A stretch of 64,000 bases of DNA. Source: Lenzites betulinus. Taxonomy: Eukaryota > Basidiomycota > Agaricomycetes > Polyporales > Polyporaceae. Under the pieces are notes generated by a model, which searched no databases, was not told the origin of the DNA, and saw nothing but the letters and a program-made list of their open reading frames with translations. Within the stretch, counting starts at the first letter, position 1. The number at the start of each line of letters is the position of its first letter. The stretch lies in assembly GCA_022264855.1 (NCBI GenBank), contig JABYQU010000087.1:1-64000 (forward strand), read 5' to 3'. This document shows positions 58,150 to 64,000 of the stretch, piece by piece. A program made the position numbers and the translations under genes.

Positions 58150-59723
58150 AGTGCGGAGTCCCTGCGGGTGTGCCTTCCCTCCATTCGACAACTGATCAGC
58201 TCGGGCAAGTTGACGCTTACCCGCAAGGTGAGCTACTCGACTCCTCTTACTCCATAGTAGGATCAGTGCTAATATAATGAATCTAGACTGCCAAGTTCGA
58301 TATCGCGCTCTTGCAGGACGGGAACATGACCTCCATGAAGTTCGAGCAGGCACTTACACAATACACATCTATCGTAGCGCCAATTGCACGTGCTATCAAG
58401 AGCCTTGAGGCGACAGATGCTACTGCGGCAGATGTTTTTGTCTTCTGGCTCGGGATTGCATCGACCCTTCGCGACCTTTTTGCACGCCCTGAAGAAGAGA
58501 CTGGTATCTCATCCGACCTCGCACAGAAGATCACGGGAATCGTCAACAAGTGGTACAAGGAAATAATCGACCAAGCGCCGACTGACGTATACTTCACAGC
58601 ATTCTTCCTGCATCCCAGTGCGTCTTTGTTATTCATAATTAGTACTCTTGTTGCCATTACTCTATGCTGACTGAATGCACTTTACTAACAGAGTATGCAC
58701 GTGCTGACGTCCTTGCGAAGCCCACTTCCCTTTCAAACGCTATCTTTGTACCACCGGCACGGTCTCGTGATGGCCAGCCTGCTGACAACGCAGAAGAAGA
58801 CGACTCGTTGAAGGCACCCATACCGCGTGCCTACCGGCGGGTCAAGGAGTTCCTCAAGACGATGCTGCAAGCCGAGATCAAACTCAAAGTGCAGCCGCTT
58901 GTTCAGCAGCTCGATGAGGCGACTCTCGCGGATGAACTCCGCCATCAGCTCTTGGCCTATGCATGTGGTGAATACCCTTTCACTGCCCCGGTTGTAGAAT
59001 CTGCCAAGGAGGGTCATCCAGTCCTTCGATGGTGGATGAGCCTTCAAGATCACCAGCATGCACGTGTGCTATCGGTGCGTCATTTATCTATTCCATGCTA
59101 CTTGATTAGGTCAACTTTAATATGTCACAGATGCTTGCTATCAAACTGTATTCGATTGCTATCAATTCCATGGCAGAAGAACGTACGGTGTCCAACTTCA
59201 CATGGTTTAACTCCAAACTTCGAAACAGACAGGAGGTCAAGACCCTTGTCGACATGATTCAAGTTCGGCAGTGGAGCCTACTCCAGGTAAGTGGGAGTGC
59301 CGTGCTCGTGCTAGTTCTGTCTTATTTATAACCACATCGCTCTAGGATTATCCCGAGAGACCGCCTCGTACACATCCAACAGTGCGCTGGGCCGACATCG
59401 ACAAGGCCATATTCTCCGCACGTGATGCAGACAGCGCGACCGAAACCAGCAACGAGGACTTCTTTGAAGAATGGCCCTCGGATGAGGCTGATTCGCCGCA
59501 GGATCGCGCTCGCACTCAGCTGTCTGAGGCCGCGCTTGCGGCTGACGACTTCGAGGTTGATGCACTCGCTGACCTGTTTTCGTCCACGCTCCGTGGGATG
59601 TTGAGTGACCCGTCCGAGGAGCTCACCCAATCGGATGATGAGGGCAGCGGGGAGGGTCCTGACCAAGCCGTAGTGGAGGCGTCCGGTGTTCCGATGGAGC
59701 GCAAGGCGAACTGGAACTGGTGA
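58150..59723 (+). pseudogene. hAT-family transposase, C-terminal fragment
   Basis: Exons joined by GT-AG introns (58229-58286, about 58619-58690, about 59073-59130, 59287-59345) read LRVCLPSIRQLISSGKLTLT, FDIALLQDGNMTSMKFEQ, FWLGIASTLRDLFARPEEE, HPVLRWWMSLQDHQHARVL and LAIKLYSIAINSMAEERTVS followed by FNSKLRNRQEVKTLV. The last segments are the hAT C-terminal dimerisation domain. An acidic tail ends at TGA 59723. The BED finger and most of the RNase-H catalytic core are missing to the left, where the gag-only LTR element begins, so the gene is a fragment. Confidence 0.8.
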
Positions 59724-59744
59724 TCACATATATTCTTTGCTTAC

Positions 59745-59880
59745 AGTTATTAACATGTCATCAATTGTTATCAATCATTTCTAACGTGTTAATAACACCG
59801 GTGTTAATAACTGTTAAGAACCGTGGTGAGAAACGCCCCTCGGAGGGGCCCGAGTTATTAACTGTGTGTTAATGACCCGA
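59745..59880. repeat. subterminal GTTAATAAC motifs of the hAT element
   Basis: At least five copies of GTTAATAAC, GTTATTAAC or GTTAATGAC-type words occur within 130 bp, including the palindrome AACACCGGTGTT between two of them. Clustered short repeats next to the end are typical binding sites of hAT transposases, so the element's 3' end is probably near 59880. Confidence 0.6.
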
Positions 59881-60338
59881 TGAATTCTTCACGGTACCCT
59901 ATATACTACTGCCAGAGAGGATCAGTAGGATGTGCTAGTAGCTTGCGAAGTAGAGTTGCAGTACAAAAAGTTGAACGTACTTATCTTATGATAGGATCTG
60001 TCTAGCAGTGAACTAGAAAGTGCATCTGAGCGTTGCCTCGCCGGGATGATACGCGAACATGAGTACACAACGAGTCAAGACTTGTCTTGACGTCACGAAG
60101 ATGGATAACAAGACTTCGGTCTTATTGACAGAATAATAACTCGAAGAGGACCTTTCTATGACACAGGAGTGGATGCAGGACACGGAACACATATACAACA
60201 CAGAAACTCTACAGGTGGACGCGCACTTCGATGATACATACAACACGACCTACGAAAACACGTCAGCCTTGCTAAAGTCATTCAAGTAAGGAGAATAACC
60301 CACTTCACGTATACTGGACCAATGGAAACACAGAACGG
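59881..60338. other. no gene seen
   Basis: About 460 bp between the transposon nest and the UbiA-like gene; only short frames. Confidence 0.4.
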
Positions 60339-61440
60339 TCAACGCCCGGCGATGAACGGCGTAACGTGTACAGCACACAGCCAGAGCTATTTCGCGAACC
60401 ACATTGTCAGTCCCAAATGCAACAACGGGAGAATGACCCAGTACGCACGTTATACAGACGATAAGACTTCCGGTCCGCCGCGGCGTTGTCATACAGCACA
60501 AACCGGGCTCCCCCAAGGCGCCCATCGCGGAAAGCACTGCGCCATGCACGACCGGGGCGTGCCAGTACGCCACCAGGAACGCGGACCACATAGCGAGGAG
60601 AACGGGCATCGCCCAGCGACTGCTTCGCGGGAACACAATCGGGAGCGTCTTCCGCCCGGTGAGCCGATCGCCCTCCGTGTCCTGGAAGTCCTGCGCCTGG
60701 ATCGTCGACACGATCACGAGTGCGTTCAGCACCTGCGCAGCCACCGCCATCGCCTTGTGCTCGCCGCCGGCTGCAAGATAGGTGGCGCGTTAGTCAGACG
60801 TGTTCGGGAGGTCGAAGGATGTTTGCGAACGTACCGTATGCAACGTACGTCGCCCCGGCGTTGAACGCGGCATAGCCCACGGCGTTGCACATGTTTCTGG
60901 GCAGCCATGCGGCGTCCATACCGAGCTCGTTGTGTGCAAGCGTCCCGAGCGCGAGCGCAACGCTAGGCGCAAGGACGCCGTAGTGGGCCGACACTGAGAG
61001 GCAAACCGCGAGCATGGCCCAGCGCAGGCTGCGGGCATTCGCGACGGTGATACGTCCGGACGGGATGGGGCGCCATGGCTTGTTCGAAGCGTCCTCCTCG
61101 GGGGACAAGCATTGGTTCGAGAGGCAGAATTGGAGGAGGTGGAGCCATATCCAGATGACCCGGGGGATGATTTGCGAGGTGGAGGACATGGGGGCGGCGG
61201 CAGTCCCGAAAATGAGCTAGTGTACGGTGAGCAGCTGGTAATGCCTCGTGCATGAGGAGTGGGACTCACAGTGGGGAAAAAGACAGTCTTGAGGTCAGAG
61301 AACGTGAAGAGCCACAGCGTGTATGCGAAGCTGCAGATCTGCCTCCATAGCCGCGATAAGCCAAGGTCAAGGCGCACAGAGTTGACCGTGAAAGGAGAGG
61401 ATACGACGGTGGAGTGGAAGATGGTGACGGAGCCGAGCAT
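60339..61440 (-). CDS. UbiA-superfamily prenyltransferase or terpene cyclase-like membrane protein
   Basis: Exons 61440-61270, 61216-60835, 60770-60449 and 60386-60339 on the minus strand. The first Asp-rich site reads NQCLSPEEDASNKPWRPIPS, the fungal UbiA form of NxxxDxxxD; the second is QAQDFQDTEGDRLTGRKTLP. Between them are several hydrophobic helices (WAMLAVCLSVSAHYGVLAP and others), so the protein is polytopic. Family members transfer prenyl groups or, in fungi, cyclise farnesyl diphosphate; which applies cannot be told. In exon 3 a G5 run near 60510-60515 breaks the frame between VLSAMGALG and ARFVLYDNAAADRKSYRLYN. One extra G would repair it, so this is probably an assembly error or a fresh lesion. 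Confidence 0.82.
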
Positions 61441-63546
61441 GATTCCGTCAATTGAGGAGGGAGGGGCGGGGCGGGGCGGGTGGAACTGGGTCAGAGTCCT
61501 AGGCCTGACTCGCAGGAGGTTGCATTGAGATATATCTTGCCCGGAAGTTTAATCCTGGAATACGGGTGCGCGAAGGATCACAAAGCCGTGAGTTTTCGGC
61601 TGGGAAAACACCTGCCGACAAAAAGTCGATTGCGCTGCATCAGTCTACATGTGCGATGGATAGGCCGGCGAGAGCGGGTGGGATCAGCTGTGGCTGCATG
61701 ACGCATGGTCATGAACGCTTTCTGGGCACTGGCAGTGTAGGTGGATGAGTTGGTACCTATCTCCCAGTGGGCAGAATCTCTCGGCGCCTCGGTGAGGACG
61801 GCGACCTACCTTGAGCAATGCATGATCCTAATGATTGGCCGACCTCCTTCTTGGAAGTATGATGATCTTCGCCGGCGCATCTGTGATCATCTAGTCTCCT
61901 TCGCCGCCGCGCGATCGTTCGCCCTCAAGACATAACGCCCGATGCAGCCTTCTGGGCTGGCAGCAATTTTATCCTGCGATTATCGTTCCAACCATCAGCA
62001 TTTTCTTACGACGCCAAGTGAGTTATACGTTACACATCTCGTCAACGCTCACAAGCGTGTATATCCGGCTGCGGAACGCTGTCCGACTCTTCGAAAGGCA
62101 CGGTATGCTGTACACGCGCAGACATTACGACCGAGGATATTACGAGCGAGAAGGAAATGAGATGCGCCCGCAAGAAGGACGTTAGCCGTACCGACGGAGG
62201 TTGATGAGTCCGGAGCAACGATTGCTTCTATCGGCAGAGTAGATAGAGAAGTACACCCACGGCACCACAACAAGCGCAAACGCCCGCGGCCCGACGGTGA
62301 TCAGAGCCCTAAGTCAACGCAGTCAATATAGTCGTCGTAGTCTGGCCACCACGCAGTCCGCTGCGCCGTTTGGACGTTTGGAGGGACGACGACGACGCCC
62401 GGCTTCCACCATCGGATGTCTAATCCTTACCCATCCGCTGCGGAATGGGGTCCGCCGGGCACGCCCCCGCCGCCCGGCGTGCATCTTCACGCAAATCGTA
62501 TACGTACGTGACTTCTAATCTTGATAGCCCGGCGCGCGCGGCGCTCTGTTGGAGTGTCTCGGATTCGTTGTTCTGTGATACTCTGCAAAGATGGTGGGGA
62601 GAGCAAGGAATCAGACCGTACCATCAATTTCTGGTGTTCCTCGCTGCCTTAGCTCCTGCTAATGTTGATAGGAGGCCTCTCCCAGCGCGATCCTGCTCGA
62701 TATCCGGTCAAGAACGAATACAGGAGCATGCGAGCGTCCTATAGACGGCGCGGGGACCGAACGTCTGCATGCTCAGGCAGAGATACCAGAAGGAAATTGA
62801 CTGTCGATAGATCAAGAAGTGATTCACGACGTATTCCGCCGACATCTCGGAAAACGGCACCCCGGTGCCCTGCCACCGCGCTCGTGCTCCCAAGGCCGTG
62901 CCACACATGACGACACGACAAAGATGGGCCATTGTCCCAAGTGCGACGACGCCTCCGACTACGGAGGATCATCGTCGCACGCTTCGTCGGCCTGCTGCTC
63001 CCCAAAACAGCGCTCGAAGAACACCCACCATCTCGGAGGCGCCGCAGAACACGCAGACTCCACTTCGGCCGGACGAATGCTTGATGCCTTTGATAACCAG
63101 GGCCATAACGATGCGGGGGGAGCGGAGGATGTATACGACCGCGGCGCGAATGGATCCGAAAGCGCATGCATCGGAAGGGCGGAACGTACGCAACCATGAA
63201 AGGGATCTCAGAGTCCGGGCCAGCCATCTGACCAAGGCACCGTCGAGTAGTGATGCAGGAATGAATACTGTACATGTACGAGCCGTCAGAAGAGTCCAAC
63301 GCGAGCTCGAGAGGGGTCTGATACAACTGAGAGGTAAGGCGCCGACCGAAGTATCGGCCATACTAGCGTCCGTGGTACAAGACAGGGTTGCAGAGGCAGG
63401 GTAGAAGGGAGTGGGGAGTATACGGCGTACGTGTGAGTGTGAAGGCATGTATAGAGGGCACAGCAAGTGAGGTCGCTTGAGCGGGGCGGGCAGAGAACGG
63501 AGAGAATTTACGGTCGCGGCGGCCTGCAATTTGACAAGATGGCCGA
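61441..63546. other. 2.1 kb without a supported gene
   Basis: Long overlapping frames on both strands between 62739 and 63829 (up to 286 codons) reflect GC content; none shows a domain or convincing splice signals. The first 300 bp probably contain the UbiA-like gene promoter. Confidence 0.35.
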
Positions 63547-64000
63547 CTACCGCATGTATACGATACGGTACTTCGAATTTGACCACGCGGGGGCTCCTGT
63601 ACCTGTCGTATGGGACACGGCTGCAGACAAGGCTACCCAGAGATTGAAAAGAAGCCGAGCTGCACTGTCGGATCCCGCCCGCGCCCGCGCCCACGGCCTC
63701 TTCCACGCACCCCGGAACTTGTACCTGGGTGTGCTCCGAACCCTCCGCTACCACCGCCGATGTAGGCCTTGGGCTTGCTCTGATACGCCCGTGGGGAGTG
63801 GACCGGGCGCGGGAAGCCATCCATGTCAATGTCCATCCTAGGCACGGCTGGGGGAGCTCCGGAGGCTATGGGGTATCGCGAGGGAGGGACATGGGTATAA
63901 TTATGGGTATGTGTAGATGGTGGAGAGGCGGGTGTGAAGCGTGATCCTGGCGTTGGGGATGGAGAAGCGGTATGTGTGCGTGCGCCAGGGACGAATGCCG
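63547..64000 (-). CDS. 3' end of a Pro/Ser/Gly-rich gene, cut by the window edge
   Basis: The minus-strand frame is open from the edge (64000) to 63725, then an intron (63724-63621, GT-AG) and a last exon to TAG 63547. It reads TASPSPTPGSRFTPASPPST, then HVPPSRYPIASGAPPAVP, MDIDMDGFPRPVHSPRAYQS, GGGSGGFGAHP and a short polar end (TGTGAPAWSNSKYRIVYMR). Low complexity suggests a disordered tail. Function unknown; alternatively the first exon reads through to a stop near 63633. Confidence 0.45.

Noticed and set aside
54011..59723. One single host gene interrupted by the LTR element
   Set aside because: The left part matches Plavaka and the right part hAT dimerisation sequence, and the reading frames do not join across the flanks.
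62969..63829. 286-codon minus-strand open frame near the right edge
   Set aside because: Overlaps frames on the other strand, has no recognisable domain, and conflicts with the better supported edge gene and its intron.

Overview
The window looks like the nuclear genome of a mushroom-forming basidiomycete (Agaricomycetes, plausibly a polypore relative). The genes are GC-rich and split by many introns of about 50-60 bp. They include a macrofage-activating-glycoprotein-like secreted protein, a UbiA-type prenyltransferase or cyclase and microsomal P450s, and the mobile elements are Plavaka-, hAT-, pogo-, Copia- and Ty3/Gypsy-like. There are no rRNA or tRNA genes, no CRISPR array and no bacterial signals.

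Left arm (1-25.8 kb), ordinary genes. In order: a P450 C-terminal relic; a frameshifted DUF3669-type relic (minus); an asteroid/XPG-like nuclease gene with one 740-bp intron; a possible 85-aa small gene; a nearly complete P450 whose oxygen-activation motif sits on a 14-nt micro-exon; a small secreted Cys-rich protein; a macrofage-activating-glycoprotein-like gene (minus); a POS5-type mitochondrial NAD(H) kinase with one GC-AG intron; a small uncharacterised gene (minus); a coiled-coil hypothetical gene; and a large BRCT protein. Several genes need a 1-nt correction, two of them in G runs, which could be real indels or assembly errors.

Middle (25.8-59.9 kb), a transposon nest. An AT-rich block holds a complete gag-only Copia-like element (29734-31304, target duplication GTTTT). 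It is followed by a largely intact Ty3/Gypsy element (32967-40518) with gag, a -1 frameshift heptamer, protease, RT/RNase H/integrase and a chromodomain, and then an unusual group of three ORFs between pol and the 3' LTR: two tiny membrane proteins and a longer protein ending in two zinc knuckles. The 3' end of this element was cut by an inversion: the last 80 bp of its LTR lie inverted at 43563-43642 and still carry the partner target duplication. Around this break lies a 2.1-kb inverted duplication derived from a pogo-like transposon. A 296-bp LTR packed with hairpins occurs twice (38457-38752, 55236-55531) plus a 37-bp stub (58113-58149). One copy splits the Gypsy chromodomain. The other two pieces bound a gag-only element lying between a Plavaka fragment and a hAT fragment.

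Right arm (59.9-64 kb). A UbiA-family membrane enzyme gene (minus) is followed by sequence with no recognisable gene and by the 3' end of a Pro/Ser/Gly-rich gene that runs off the right edge (minus).

Exon boundaries were read by eye from GT-AG signals, reading frame and family conservation. No alignment or database search was run.
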